Assembly: GCA_039619475.1 (NCBI GenBank)
Contig: CM077115.1
Location: forward strand, 30,269,083-30,333,082
Direction: 5' to 3'
Length of the DNA stretch: 64,000 bases
Source: Icerya purchasi
Taxonomy: Eukaryota; Arthropoda; Insecta; Hemiptera; Monophlebidae
The translations under genes were made by a program, and so were the position numbers. How positions within the stretch are numbered: the stretch's first letter is position 1; every line of letters starts with the position of its first letter. The notes beneath the pieces are model-generated. The model was given only the letters and a program-made list of their open reading frames with translations. It searched no databases and was not told the DNA's origin. This document shows, piece after piece, positions 1-12,639 of this stretch.

Positions 1-529
1 ATGTAAAAATTAATTGTTACATACACCCCGTGTATGATTAGTAGACTTCAGTAGTGTTTAATTTGAGATTACCTATACATTGCTATCGACTTAATCATTT
101 CTGTTATAGTCTTAAGTAAATTTTTCTTTATTCCAATGTATTTTTAACTGACTTCAAGAAAGGAGGAGGTATTCAATTCGACTGTATTTTTTTTTTTTTT
201 TTTTTTATGTGTGTTACCTCAGAACTTTCTTCTAGATGAACCGATTTTGATGATTCTTCTTTTATTTGAAAGGTGGTGTTTCTTGTGTGGTCTCATTTGA
301 ATTTGATTAAGATCTGACCGGTAGTTTTTGAGTTATCCTTAATAATGCGGGAGATTGAAGCTTTTTGGATGCTTTTCATTCATGATTGTTTTCACCGTCG
401 GATTAGATTTATTGACTTAAGATACTATAAATTTGCCAAATTACCATGGAAATGTAGCTTTTGATGTTTTTATCGTGGAAATATCTGTTCTTATTAAAAT
501 GTTTTAATTTAATTGAATAAAAAAGCACT
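1..529. other. AT-rich sequence, no gene seen
   Basis: No open frame of note. It holds a poly-T run near 188-206. Nothing resembling a known protein or RNA was found on either strand. Confidence 0.5.
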
Positions 530-972
530 AAAAAGTAAAAAATAAAATGCTTTTTTACAAAAAATAAATATCGATACTTGAAGGTTTATTATAAAAATTT
601 AAAAATGCACTAAAAAGTAAAAAATAATTACTCCCGATAAAAAATATATATCAGAGTGATATAACACTTAAGTGGTGATATCGTAATTCTTATACAACAT
701 TAACTTTTTGGAGTTGGCATTAAATTCATATTAAAAGAATAATTAAAAATTGCATTAAATGTTCATTAAATTGTTCCTAGATATAGTAACGTGAATTTAA
801 TGCCGTTAATATTGTATAAGAATTACGATATCACCACTTAAGTGTTATATCACTCTGATATATATTTTTTATCGGGAGTAATTATTTTTCACTTTTTAGT
901 GCATTTTTAAATTTTTATAATAAACCTTCAAGTATCGGTATTTATTTTTTGTAAAAAAGCATTTTATTTTTG
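530..972. repeat. Foldback element (MITE-like inverted repeat)
   Basis: Two nearly perfect inverted arms, about 538-703 and 806-972, flank a spacer of roughly 100 bp. The spacer keeps a further weak inverted match (GGCATTAAATTCA near 716 against 786-804). Arm differences are few, for example ATCGATACTT against ATCGGTACTT type changes. There is no coding potential. A short direct repeat (GCACTAAAAAGTAAAAAA) occurs at the outer left edge and again near 606. It is probably a non-autonomous DNA transposon or foldback. The autonomous partner and the TSD could not be identified. Confidence 0.75.
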
Positions 973-1356
973 TTTCCTTGTTTACAGTTCATTGCAAAGT
1001 TTTACTTCTAACAACATTATCGACTGAAGCGCAGTTTTCTTTTTTTATTTAATTTCTATGCACAGATATTGTATTTCGTTTTTAATCTTTCTTATTCGTT
1101 TTACCGTTATATCCAAATGGTATTTTATGAAAAAGAAAATAAAAAAAAGCACATAAATTATGTTAAAAATAAGTATGCGTAATCTTTGTCAATTAAAACT
1201 TTCCGCTACTATCTAAATTAATTCACTCTCTCTTCGTTGCTTCTATGTACAGCTTGTGAAAGTATCGCGTTATTAATGCGAAATGATAAAATTTCTGAAA
1301 ACAGTGATAGGGAGATAAAAATAAATTCTTATTTCTAAATGCCAGTCGAGCTTTCG

Positions 1357-1387
<31 letters not shown>

Positions 1388-2165
1388 TACATTTAAACTT
1401 AAAATCGGTTCTTATTTTTCGCTAAAAGTTGATTAGATCATGTTTGAAAGTGAGATATTCTTCGGGATTTTTCGGGGTGCGTCAACTATGAACATCGTAA
1501 TCTAGTATAAGTGAAACTTTTGAAAGTGTCAATGTGCGGCAGCGGTATTTCTCTACCGATCAAATCAGCACATTAGCTAACCCCAACTGCGTCAAGGTAG
1601 ATGGCTATATTGTTCCGGTTAAACAGGCCGATGACATAAAGCCTAGACAGATCGAATAACTGTGTATTAGAGTACCGTTTTACGTCATTTAAACTGCAGA
1701 TAGTGCCTAAAAAAACGAAAAAAGCTCTGCTACGTTTAAACGGGCGCGCTAAGACAATGTTTAAATAACCATTTAACAAAGCTGACGCTGTTCAACCATG
1801 AACGGTCAGTCTAGTTTGCAGAGCTTGCGGAAAAAGAATCAATAAGGATGAACGGGGGCTACTTCATTCGTGTGATAAAACACTTTAATAAACAGCAAGG
1901 GACAACTCCCAAGGTCATTAACTAGCTGGACATCATCTTGTTCAGAAACGTAATAGTAACCGGTGAAAACATATTCGGATAAAAAAGGGCGAATTTTATG
2001 TGTCATAGCAAAAGGAGAACAACTGTTCCGTCAGAGAGATAGTGATAGATAGCTATCTCCGGAGTAGGGAAAAAACCTTGTACTATACACAGGCAGTTAT
2101 TTGAGTGTACAGTTATTGAATACGAAGCTGCAATGCAAAAATTAAATTAATAATTCGGACATTTC
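973..2165. other. AT-rich intergenic sequence, nothing recognised
   Basis: Includes a poly-A run near 1,358-1,384 that could be a retroelement tail, but no coding or TSD evidence supports this. A 68-codon open frame on the minus strand at 1,573-1,779 shows no recognisable motif and is not called a gene. Confidence 0.4.
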
Positions 2166-2345
2166 AAAATAATTTCTTCTTCTTCGTGCAACCCGATTTG
2201 GGTATAGCTTAACCACTTTTCATGGATTCAACCATATTATGACGAAATGCGTTTCGATTTCTTGCAATCTAGAACAATTCTCCTACTTTTGTAACTCCAG
2301 TCCATTGCTTAATATTTTGGAGCCAAGAAATCTTAAGAATATTAT
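2166..2345 (-). mobile_element. LINE 3'-end relic (RT C-terminus and GAA-type tail)
   Basis: Read on the minus strand, this gives residues like SWLQNIKQWTG...VGELF, then an RN..AFR-like stretch, and ends in a GAAGAAGAA repeat. That is the extreme C-terminus seen in many insect LINE reverse transcriptases (SWLKNLR.WTG..ELFR.A..R). One in-frame stop is present. Only about 60 codons remain, so this is a 5'-truncated, decayed copy. The clade cannot be fixed from this piece, and no TSD was found. Confidence 0.45.
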
Positions 2346-4399
2346 AAACTCTCCGGTAGTAATAAAGGGACAGCGGGATTTTTTTTTTTTTTTTTTTGAC
2401 TGACCAGTAAAAAGAGCATTCGCGACATGTTACACAATAATTAACTATAAATTATTTATTTAAATTCGTACGCGATCAGCAATGAAGAGAGTGAAGGAAC
2501 TAGGAGCAAGAAGAACAGATGAAAGGACGAATGCGCAACACTGTAAGCAGTAGAGGAATATTAGGTTTAAGGAATTACGCGTAAAAAAAGACTTAGGAAA
2601 CGGAGTTTTCGAAAAGGTTATGAATTACATTGCTGATTATCGTTGGTCGAAAATGTAAACTGTACAACCGTACTCAGAGATTCCATTGTCATCGGTACAA
2701 AATCGTTAGAATAAAAGGCATTTTTAGGACCACTCTCTCCTTACAGAAAAATACCGTTCGAATTTGATCTGCAATTATGTTCGCATTAACCTGTGCCAAT
2801 ACAATACCCCCCCCCCCCCCCCCGGAATAATAGTGGACGCTTCATGATGAAACCGCAGGTAGGAGTCTACTTTTGCAATATAGTATATTCGATAAATTTC
2901 TACATTTTGAGCGCGTGTAAAAAAACAAAAATGGATAAAAACTAAATTGCAAAATGGAAAATACGAAGTCGCCGAGTAACTTTTTGCCGAAGAATTTGCA
3001 ATTTTTTATAATTTCAAATTCTTCTTCCACCTTTTTCCAAATTCCTCTCTATTTATCACTACCGCCGTTATATCAATTTCCCGTTCCGTTACCCTGCCCA
3101 CACCTTTTGATAAACAAAAGAAAACGCATTCCCCGGAATAGAGAAATTATTCGAATTTTTCCGCCTCTTTACTATCGCCATTTCGCTTTTGCATATAAAG
3201 GTTGGCTAGGACAATAAGAAGAGGACGAAGAAGGAAAAAATCTCCTGTCCCATTCGAAATATTAAACGGCTCGTTGAAGGTGCCTTTTTTTTTTTGGAAA
3301 GATAGGAAACGAACTGTAAAAGGAAAAATTCATTTAAACACGCGCGCGTGCTCGCCGAAAGAAAGGAAGAGAGAATTAAATAGGATAGACAGGCACAACA
3401 CTATTACACACTCTCTATTGCATATATAAAAATAAAAATAACGGCAAATATTATTTTGTATCCAGCGAAGGACGCTCGTTAAATAGCCCGGGAGGTGCGG
3501 AAACAGCGAGAAAATCGTCTCGAGACTCAATTGATATCGTAAAGTTGAGGAAAATTCAACTTTAAAAAAACAGCGAAACAAAGGGAACTTAGCGAATGCC
3601 GCCACACTGCACCGTAACCCACATTTAAACCGAGAAAAATCGGTCTTTCGGCAATAAAATATTATTGCTTATCTCTCATTTTATTCATCGAAAATGGAAC
3701 GAAATAAAACACGGCAGACGATTTGGTCGCGCTGACCAAATAACCTGTTCGGAATATTAGCAATCCAACGCGAGTGTCGAATAGCAGTTTATTCTTATAA
3801 ATGAAAATATGAAGAATTAAGCTTGGCGGAGCTAACTCAACGTAGATGATGTGTAGATTTTTCGTTAAGAAAATAATTAATAATCTTACGATTCGCACAT
3901 CTGCTGCGCCAAATACCCCAAACGTATTTTTTTGCATACAAGTGTCTGACACTATCGAATAAGCGTTTAATATATTTTCCGCCATAATTCGACCTATACA
4001 CAATCATGCGACAGTGCGAAACCTCAAACACAGGGGACAATCATTGAAATCGATCGGAACACATAACAAATACACGTTAGAAAGGAAAATTCGCGCACAA
4101 TGTCTGCAGAGACGATCGTTATTAAATCGTGTCGTTAGGGCGGCTAACGTGAATCTAGCGGCGACTCCAGTGGGACTCACCTGCTTGACGATGGCAATGA
4201 TGTGTTAGACGACTAAACAGCCTGAAGACTTCAGATCATGTAGCCGGTGTTTTATTTTCATTTTATCAAGTTAGTGGTTGCATGGAATACTGTCAAATAC
4301 TGCCACTTCTGTGATGTTTACGTTTGTTCTTACTTGCTTGACTATGTTGTGTAATTGCTTGATTATATACGTTCATTACAGAACACAATTATCGGTTAA
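2346..4399. other. No recognised gene; homopolymer tracts
   Basis: Contains a poly-T run near 2,382-2,397 and a poly-C run near 2,808-2,823. Several open frames of 60-113 codons (the longest on the minus strand at 3,662-4,003) show no domain, signal peptide or family likeness and are treated as chance frames in AT-rich DNA. Confidence 0.4.
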
Positions 4400-4690
4400 T
4401 ATAGCAACAATGAGAGTGCTGAAATTCTTCGAACATATAATAAGAAACCAGGAGGGAATGGAACGCACATTGGTCATAGGAAAGAAGATTAATGGAAAAC
4501 GACCACCGAGACGCACATCTCTTAGGTAGATGGACAAATATTATATTACATACAACAGGATTGTCATTCGTACAATGCGTACGTCAATCAGAGAGGATCC
4601 TGACAAATGGCGGAAAATCACAAAATCACTGGTGGATTAAATGTTAATCACGATACCCCACCTAGAGCGACGACTGTAGATGATAGCAAA
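4400..4690 (+). mobile_element. LINE reverse-transcriptase C-terminal relic
   Basis: The plus frame 4,410-4,529 reads MRVLKFFEHIIRNQEGMERT, then GKKINGKRPPRR. After a stop it continues with a WMDK...TMR.SIREDPDKWRKIT-like stretch up to about 4,620. This matches the usual end of many insect LINE RTs (L.YFGHV.R..GLE...L.GK..GKR..GRP...W.D......R.....D...WR..V). It is a pseudogene fragment of about 75 codons with one stop. A poly-A run at 4,769-4,788 lies downstream and may or may not be its tail. Confidence 0.5.
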
Positions 4691-4699
4691 AAGCTAGTC

Positions 4700-5904
4700 C
4701 AACGATGTATAAGAAAAAATAAAGACGAAATGTATATCGAGATAATTAAATTGATTAAATTCAATTCGGAAAAAAAAAAAAAAAAAAAGAATTGAAAATT
4801 ACGGTTGGTTGCTACTACGGTGTACATTGTCTCTTGGAAACAAATTGCCACACCAAGTCCCGCGTAGAGAGAGCATCGAGCTGCATAAAAATAACAATTT
4901 GCATAATTAATGAAAGACTGCATATCAAGATTTTTATAAAAATATTTTTTTTTACGTATTACGGTAATCCACAATGATTATTACAATCGTATGGAAATGG
5001 TGTAAAAAATAAGAAAATCTATATAGAGTTCTTTTCGTGACAGATACTTCAGCATTTTCTTTCTAAGAAAGAAACCAAAACGATTCGTTCCCAACGCTCT
5101 CTCAAGGGTATGGAAATCACTTTACTTTTACTTTATGCGGACAGAACGAAATAAGGACGAGGTTATAGTCGAAATTATATTATTTTGTTTCTTTTGCTTT
5201 TTTAATGGGAAAAATCAAAAAATCAGTTTCTTTGGAAGACGATGAATAAAAGCGGCTGGTAAAAACGATAATAATAAGGGAAATAAAGTTTAATATTTCG
5301 GTACTAAACTAATGAAAATTAATTTACGTAATTTGCCGTAACTACAATGAAACTAATGATCACACAGGCGTTACTAATTTTTCTCCTAAATCGTGAACCA
5401 ATGAAAATGTTGAACGGAATAGTTTTTTTTGGAACCTCAAACAGAATCGAAATTATCCGAATTTCTACATGTACATATGTATATTCATAAGAAATACTGA
5501 TAGTTTGAATGACGCATTTATAAGCGTAGTATTTTAGTAATGCCTTACCGCGCAGAAGAAACTTTTTTTTCGGTGCGTTTTTCTTAACAATCTAGATAAA
5601 AACTCTTTGTCCTATCGAATTTTTTTGGCTTTCTTTTCTAATTAAGCGTTTAATCTATCGAATTCTGCTACTGAAATTCGAGGCACTTCTCAATTACTAT
5701 CCTGTTTTTTTTTCTCTTTTTTTATTGGTTCGTCAATTAAATGGTATCAATAATTACTTTTTTAACTTTTCAAAATAATCGCTTTTTAATATTTTTACGA
5801 CATCGATTCTGTATCACGGTGGCGGTATGATATAGCGTTCGGTAAAAATGACTTTCTACAATCTCCGGAGCAGCGATCTGTACTATCGCGTTTAATCCCC
5901 GTAA
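4700..5904. other. AT-rich sequence, nothing recognised
   Basis: No coding match or RNA gene seen. Only poly-A and poly-T tracts are present. Confidence 0.4.
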
Positions 5905-5971
5905 GTAGGTTCCATGTGCTGTAATAGCCCCAGTAGTTAAACACGGCACATGGAAACCCTCATATACAATC

Positions 5972-6005
<34 letters not shown>
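5905..6005 (+). mobile_element. Possible retroelement 3' end with hairpin and poly-A
   Basis: A hairpin (TTCCATGTGCTGT at about 5,910-5,922 pairing with ACGGCACATGGAA near 5,943-5,956) is followed 20 bp later by a poly-A run of about 28 bases. A stem just before poly-A is common in LINE and SINE 3' UTRs. No coding sequence upstream was recognised, so the assignment is tentative. Confidence 0.25.
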
Positions 6006-6007
<2 letters not shown>

Positions 6008-6077
6008 ATTCACTGTAGCTAGTGTAAACAAATATATTTTAAGAAAAAGTTATGTTTTAACTGCGGCAAAAAAAAAA

Positions 6078-6242
6078 AAAAGTAAACAAATATTTATTTC
6101 TCAAATGATAATTTTAAAAAACTTTGGTAAACTATAACATAAAAATGGAGAAATATTCAAAAACTAAAGCACTCTCGCCTTTTTATTATTAATTTAGCAA
6201 CTCATTTTTATATTCGAGAAACAAATATTTGTTTACTTTTTA
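6078..6242. repeat. Short inverted repeat element
   Basis: The 26-bp sequence at 6,078-6,103 (start AAAAAGTAAACAAATATTT) recurs inverted at 6,217-6,242 with one mismatch and about 113 bp between. The inner right arm (GAGTTGCTAAATT read on the minus strand) resembles sequence at about 63,000-63,055 (CGAGTTGCTAAACC followed by a GGTGAGACGCTG-like stretch). This suggests a dispersed family. Confidence 0.45.
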
Positions 6243-8101
6243 ACGTATTTAAAATGTACATTTCTTTTTTATCAAATATTTAGTTCGTATACCGTTCATT
6301 ATTAAATATTTTGTAAGTCTCGTAAAAACGAACGTCGTAAATGTTAAATAAAAGCGTTTCTTTTTTTAAAAAATGATTTATTTCGTTTTTTTAATTTCAC
6401 GCGCCGAAATTTAAATAAAAAAAGTGTGCTTATTTTACAAAACTTCTTCAAATACAATATTCCGAATTATTTTACTTTCTAGTTTAGAAAAACGAATCGT
6501 GTTGTAATTGAAAATACGCGTTTAGTGTGTTGATAAAGTTTACTGATAAGACGACTGCATGCGCAATAACCGACTAAATTATCCAAGCAAACTGGAAATT
6601 TCCATTATATCCCTAATATAATATATTAATGTGTGATGCTTGTGTTTTAACATGTTATGATTTTTCCAGAATGCGTACACAACATTGATTCTATATCTAC
6701 TTATACATATATCGGGTTCGACGTCATCGGATTTGATTAGCTTAAACAAATTTATTGATACTCCGTTTGTTCTTTCGAATGTTTCGATATCAGCTACCGA
6801 GCGGATCGGTAATTTAATAAAACTAAACTTCTATACATTCTGCAATATGTTGTACTGCCACATTGATAATGGATTCTTTGTAAATTTTGCCAAAACTGCG
6901 TACACATGAAACTATTTTTATTTTCAGACTCGTTCGGATCTTTAACATCCTGCTTTGCAATTAACTATTTCTTTAGGTAATCCAATCGTTGTTCGAGTAT
7001 AATTCGAAGCTGTTTGAGACTGAGGTAAAGGTGTATTTGCGCTAGTAGCGATGAGATGAAATAGAAGATTGTTTAGTTCTGAAAAGAATTCAAGACTCTT
7101 TTTAGTTTTATAATATGAATGACCTAATTGTTTAATTACACACATACATACATACATATATATATATTTATATATATATATATATGTGTGTTATGTGAAT
7201 GCTGCACGTATGTACTGAACACACATAGAGTTGTCATATAGATATATAATATTACGCATTGGAATTTTTTTTAAATCTCAGCGTGTGTGATAACAGCCCA
7301 AAAACAGCTCAGTTATCAAACGCTTTTTTGTATTCATAAATAAATATTTCACCATATAAATGCCGTATCACAGAAACGGAATAATGACCACATCAAAGTA
7401 GTCGCGATGTGTTTACTTTGCTATAAAGTATTAAAAACATCTCTACCAAATGCAAATACAACATAGCTGACTTCCCGTGTAAAACTCGGCAATTTTTTGT
7501 AGCGTTTAACGGCAACAGAGTTAATCTTCAAAGTTAAATGTAGAATACGAAAAAAATCATTTCAACATTTTCAGCTTTCTGAGCTGGGTTTCCCTTTTTT
7601 TAATAAATAAAACCAACTCTAGCGCATACTCGTATGTTAAAAATAAAAGAGGATTTTACAATCTGTCTTTCCGAAACAAAAGGAACAACTTAGCCAATAT
7701 TATTGAATCGTAATTAAATCGATACACTGAATCTGTCTAACACCTCAGTAAATAAAGCAAAACTTTATAACTTCACCTAAATAAAAGAAAGTTTACGTTA
7801 ATATTAAAACAAGAATAATACATTTTTCGTATTGTTATTAAACAGGAATAAATAAGTACGAAATATATTAATATGTGAAATGATAAAAATGAAAATTAAA
7901 CGAATACCTCATTTTAATCAAAAAAAGTAACAACACTTCTATGATGATCAAACACAATTAATAAGAAATATTTTTGGACCACGCGCTCTCCTATATTTAT
8001 TAAATTAAAGAAATAAACACACAAGTACGGCAATAAATAGTGCATAGTACATTTGCAATGGTGTATCTATGGTTTTTGATTGAACTTTATCAAATATGTG
8101 T
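6243..8101. other. AT-rich sequence with a TA microsatellite
   Basis: A TA/TG simple repeat lies near 7,140-7,190. No gene or element was recognised in the remainder. Confidence 0.4.
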
Positions 8102-8542
8102 AAGATAGAGTTTCTCTTCTTATCAATATTCCGCGATCGTTTCCTTAATCAGACTGCGTTTTAATCACTCCTTTGCACCCTCTTCACGTTTTCGTATTTC
8201 CCTGTCCTACTCACCCGACTGTCCCCTTCATAGTTCCATCTCTCTTTCCATATGTAATGCAAATCACATCTTCTTTGAATGCCTTGCCCTTGATTCTGAA
8301 CGCTCTGTTTTGTACTCTAAAATCTTAGCACGGGGTCTTTATAATCCTTCCTTTGTCCTTTCCTTTCCATCTCCAGATATAATCCCTGTACTTCAAACTT
8401 TCCTAAGCTTTATTTCTAATCGTCTCTCTATTTAGCCCTTTCTTTAATTACTGTAGTTGTTGGGTCAAAGCCGCTAGCGCGCCCAAAATATAATATATAA
8501 AATAATATTATTTTATATTAAAAAAAAAAAAAAAAGATAGAG
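8102..8542 (+). mobile_element. Family P LINE, 5'-truncated 3' end with TSD
   Basis: A pyrimidine-rich fragment (8,111-8,533) flanked by a direct repeat AAGATAGAG (8,102-8,110 and 8,534-8,542). The second copy follows a poly-A tail. The frame gives the C-terminal zinc-knuckle-like region (CNANHIFFECLALD) and then ...FLSFISNRLSI and a stop near 8,433. The 3' UTR carries GTTGTTGGGTCAAAGCCGCT followed by AGCGCGCCC, which also appears inverted at the end of the copy at 13.37 kb. TSD, 5' truncation and poly-A together support a target-primed reverse transcription insertion. Confidence 0.75.
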
Positions 8543-8656
8543 ATACAAACAATATTATGCTGGTTTAGCTTGCTTGCATGTATTATGATAGCGGGAGAGA
8601 CAATAATAAAAAGTTAAATAAAATATTAATAAATTGTTTCCATGATTAAAAATTAA

Positions 8657-8658
<2 letters not shown>

Positions 8659-8723
<65 letters not shown>
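8659..8723. repeat. (AT)n microsatellite
   Basis: About 33 uninterrupted AT dinucleotides. The minus-strand open frame running through it (poly Ile-Tyr) is an artefact of the repeat. Confidence 0.95.
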
Positions 8724-8726
<3 letters not shown>

Positions 8727-8734
8727 TTGTAAAA

Positions 8735-8935
8735 TTGTATGGTTCGAAGATGGATACAAGAAAATACAGTTGTACGCAATGCTTTTGCAGTGGATCTGTC
8801 TAATTTACCAGACAGCGTTAACGATGGAATGTAGATTCGTCAACAACCTACTAACATAAACGCACGTGAGACCGGGAGAGTGGAAAATTATGTAAACATT
8901 ACGATCATTATAAGTGATGTTTGCGTCAATTATTT
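8735..8935 (+). mobile_element. Possible hAT transposase relic
   Basis: A plus-strand frame near 8,740-8,860 reads RRWIQENTVVRNAFAVDLSN and continues LPDSVNDGM. This resembles the W..NPF.VD...LP...Q.EL segment just before the C-terminal dimerisation region of some hAT transposases (ZBED5/EPM2AIP1 type). Only about 40 residues support it. The following sequence is not clearly alignable. Confidence 0.3.
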
Positions 8936-10199
8936 GAACAAAACAGGTTAACTTCGCGTACACACCGCTGTTCGTTCACACCTGCTTCCATTGCAGTGCA
9001 CTGTGGACACATTGTTTTCAGATTCTTTTTGAATTTGTCACTTATACACACAGAATCCCGATAAAAATAACTAGACTGATGAGACGGTGGATCGAAACTT
9101 TCTTGTTCGAAAAATCTGAATACTTGTTCTTACACACTCAGATTCGTACTATATTCGGACGAATTAACAAATATCTGTATCCTGGTTATACATGGATATA
9201 TATATATATACACACAAACACGTACTCGTGAAATACTAATACGTTTGCGCATGTACCTCTATATTGAAAAATAAGAATTAAAAACAAAAAAAAATGTAAG
9301 AACAGAACGCATTTTAATAAATTTTTTTAAAATTTGCATTCTAAGTACCAAGTTTTGAACACTTTCATCCAACTCCAGTATTTTTTCAGCCCTTCACACC
9401 TGTCTATTATCAGTCTTATTTTATCTATACTTTAATGTATTATGGTCCATTCGAGCGATGAATTTAAAAATGAATAAATTTAAAAAAAATAAAATGTAAC
9501 AAGGTAACATTCTACAAAAATTGGAATCTAAACAACGGATTTCGAACGTTTCCAGTGGTCTCTGAAATTTTAGGCCCCCTATTCATGGCATTTATCAAAA
9601 TTTTTTGCAAAAGGATTAAAGAAAAATAAATGAATTAAAATAATTAACAATAAGTAAATCAAAGATTAAAAACTAAAATTATGTCATCATTTAGTCGTAA
9701 GCTTCTGCATCGATTACATGAGGAGGGGGTGCGTGGGCGTTCGAATCGGGCTAAAATAAAATTGACGACGCATCTGCAGCAGCGTGTACAATTCAAACTG
9801 TACTCATGACGTTAGAATACCATCCAGAGAGGGAGAGACAAACAGTACGCTAATTTCGCATGCTTTTATACGTATATTGACGAGAAAGAAAAATAAAAAA
9901 ATAAATAAGTCGCTTTCATAATTACCATTTTAAAAATTCTTGAAGTTTGGTAACGGTGCGTGCAGCGTCATGTGACTTTTAAGCCACATTTGCAGGCAAT
10001 AAAATATCCACAATGAGCGAGAGAGAGAGACGAAGAGAGAGGCGCAAACAATAAACATGTTATACATGTGTGAGAGGGAAAAAATTAATAAAATAAAAGA
10101 GTAAATAATATTACAAACGTTGAAATGTGGTCCACGGTGCCTCTACGTGAAGAGTTCACAATTTTAAGGGATAGAAGATCAATCAAATGTATGATTTAT
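8936..10199. other. No recognised gene
   Basis: AT-rich, with a short GA-rich microsatellite near 10,018-10,040. No coding match was seen. Confidence 0.4.
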
Positions 10200-11191
10200 T
10201 GATGAACGTTCGGACCGAATTTCATCACTAAACCTACAAAAATGAACTAGACCAAAACCCGGTGTAAGAATCCATCGAATAAAGAGACGTAGACGACTAA
10301 TAAACACCGTTTTAACCGTCTTCATAAATTTCTCACCCTAATGACAAATTCACTCGAAAAATAGTATTGATCGTTTGACTGAATTCACGGTGCACTATGC
10401 CATTAAAATCGAAGAACACGGCCCTTCACATTCGACTGCAATTGTCGAGCTTTTTTTGGTCTTGGCGATCCAGAATGCCTCCACCGGGACGATTGAGCTT
10501 TCGATTCGACATCATAACCATAAACCCATGTTTCATCACTTGCTATAACACATTTCAGTAGTTTTGCGTCATTTTTGACTTCATTAGCGACTCCTGAGCA
10601 ACTTCCATTCGCCACTGTAATTTTTTTCGAAATTCAACGATTTTGGAACAAAATTTTTGCTCTGACACGTTTCATACCCAAAAAATTTGAAAAAATTTCA
10701 TGGCACGAATCAATTGATGTGCCAACATCACCGGCGATTTCTCTTATTGTAGTTCAGCGATCGTTCATAATCATTTTACTTTTTTCACGTTTTCACTGGT
10801 TGTCGATGCACTAGGACGACCAGAGCACTCATCATTCTCAACATCTTCACGGCTTTCTTAGAAACGCTTATACCATAATGTAAACCCTTATTTTACTCAT
10901 AGGAGATTCGCCAAAAGCAATATTTAATACTTCTGAAACATTGCTTTATTCCATTCTGATAGCAAAATTTAATGCGAATTCTTTGCTCCATTATTTATAC
11001 GAATAAAAAATCACCGACCGTACCGGAACACGTGCTATTCTTTCGAGAGCTGACAAGAGACTGAACATCCAATATGACGGATAATGTACAGATACTTTTC
11101 AAGCGTGTTTTAGAACACAGCACCGATAAAAACGCATTAATACAGTTCGCGAAGTTACAACATTTCCGATATTTCCTGAACACACCTGGTA
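10200..11191 (-). mobile_element. Decayed mariner transposon
   Basis: Mariner-family transposase relic on the minus strand. The start codon is near 10,993 (MEQRIRIKFCY), followed by the second helix-turn-helix region (EDVENDERSGRPSASTTSEN), a REIAGDVGTSIDSCHEIF segment, and an intact 70-codon frame at 10,403-10,615 containing DETWVYGYD. The aspartate of the ETWV motif is the first catalytic acid of the mariner DDD triad. At least three frame breaks and stops are present. A terminal-inverted-repeat-like sequence ending in CACACCTGGTA lies at about 11,163-11,191 with a TA target. The C-terminal third is barely readable, and no matching far-end repeat was found, so the left end is eroded. Confidence 0.8.
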
Positions 11192-11477
11192 GATATATAC
11201 ATATATATTGTTAGTGTGATAAGCGGTTGTTCGCTTATCAGATAACAGTCGTGTTCCATTAACGTCGTCTTCGACTTTTTCGGCATTTTTCGATATAATC
11301 GTAGCTGTTAAAACCGATGGGATTGTTCCGATTTATCTATGCTGTGTTCATCTATCGCCTGCTCATTTTGCCATTTTTAGTTTGTCTTTCGTTACTTTAA
11401 ACGATCGTAATTCCATCACTAAATATTAATTGCAATTCATTTTGTTGCTTTTTTTTTCATCTTTAAGTTAATTGATC

Positions 11478-12635
11478 GATGAGCTCATCTAGTAGGGGCC
11501 GCCTGGCGACCTCCTCCAAAGATCCAAAAGCCACTAAATCAAATTTACATAATGCCATTTACAATCTCCCTTATTTCTCTTTTAATATCGCGGAATTCTG
11601 CCATCCTCGAAATTTATTCACTATACCTACGATCTCCAAATTTCATCTACAGGCCCTAATTAGACAGGAATTCCGCAGTACTATCAATTCTCAATTTCCT
11701 TCGCATGCAACCGTATTTATAGATGGTTCGAAAAGGCCGGGTGGTGTCGGTGCCTCTTTTTCCTCCCAGATTTTGGCTTTTCAAAATCTTTTTGTCTGCC
11801 TTCTTTCTTTGTACATTAATAAATGTATTAATGACTATCCTACGTTCCATTATTTTCATTTCCTCCAATCGCCTGTCCTCTAAATTCTTAATTATATCTG
11901 ACTCCATGAGCGCCCCCTTTAATTCATTCTCCCCTACCTAATCATTCCTGTGATTTTATCATACTCCGCATACGCTCACTTTTCCACGTTCTTTCTTTCC
12001 TTCATTCCATTCAAACTGATTTTCTGCGGATTCCTAGCTACTCGGGCATCTTCGGTAATGAAGCAGCGGACACCTTGGCTGGATTGCTGCTTCTTCCCGT
12101 CCCTTTGCTTAAGAAAAATTCCATCCCCTAATTATGCAAAGGTTTTCATCTTAGGTTTTGGTGGAATATGTAAGTTTCCTCTTTTTCTTACAATTTCTCT
12201 TTTTCTATCTGTCTCTTCAACCTAGTCTTCCTGCCAATCTGTGGTTCTTTTTGTTTCCTTAACTTCGTCGTCCTGTTTTTGTCTAACTAATTCGTCTGCG
12301 TTATTAAGCCATATTCTATTCTCTTCCTCCCGTTTTCGTTTTTCGTTGGTTGCCCCTCCATATTACCCGAACGAAGAGCGTGTTTGCGATGGGGATATTA
12401 AGTGTTTTTATCTCTTCCTGTTGAGTGTTCTGCTTTCTATTTCATTTTACTACGACTTAGTCTTCTTACTCCATATTGCGCCTCTTACATCTTATCATTT
12501 CCTTCTCCACACGTTGTTCCTATTATTTGCTCCTCCCTCCTAATAATATCTGACTGTATCAAGATATGATTTACTCCTTCCTTTTATAATTGTTTCTGGG
12601 TAAATATCCCCGGTTGACGAGTCCCCCCCCCCCCC
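11478..12635 (+). pseudogene. Family P LINE ORF2 3' part (RNase H and C-terminus)
   Basis: A pyrimidine-rich plus-strand LINE remnant. The region before RNase H reads NLPYFSFNIAEFCHPR and LIRQEFRSTINSQFPSH. RNase H begins with VFIDGSKRPGGVGASF near 11,725, continues with FLIISDSMS near 11,890, and ends with a GIFGNEAADTLAG-type segment near 12,030-12,075, so the acidic residues and the final D of the fold are readable in shifted frames. The tail has a decayed zinc-knuckle region and a 3' UTR-like GGGTAAATATCCCC, ending in a poly-C run instead of poly-A. Multiple frameshifts make it non-functional. The same family is seen at 8.1, 13.4, 19.3-23.8, 26.0 and 47.6 kb. Confidence 0.75.
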
Positions 12636-12639
12636 AAAT

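Noticed and set aside
3662..4003. 113-codon open frame on the minus strand
   Set aside because: No motif, no family likeness, an overlapping frame of similar quality, and typical AT-rich composition.
8555..8779. Open frame with poly Ile-Tyr
   Set aside because: Produced by the (AT)n microsatellite.
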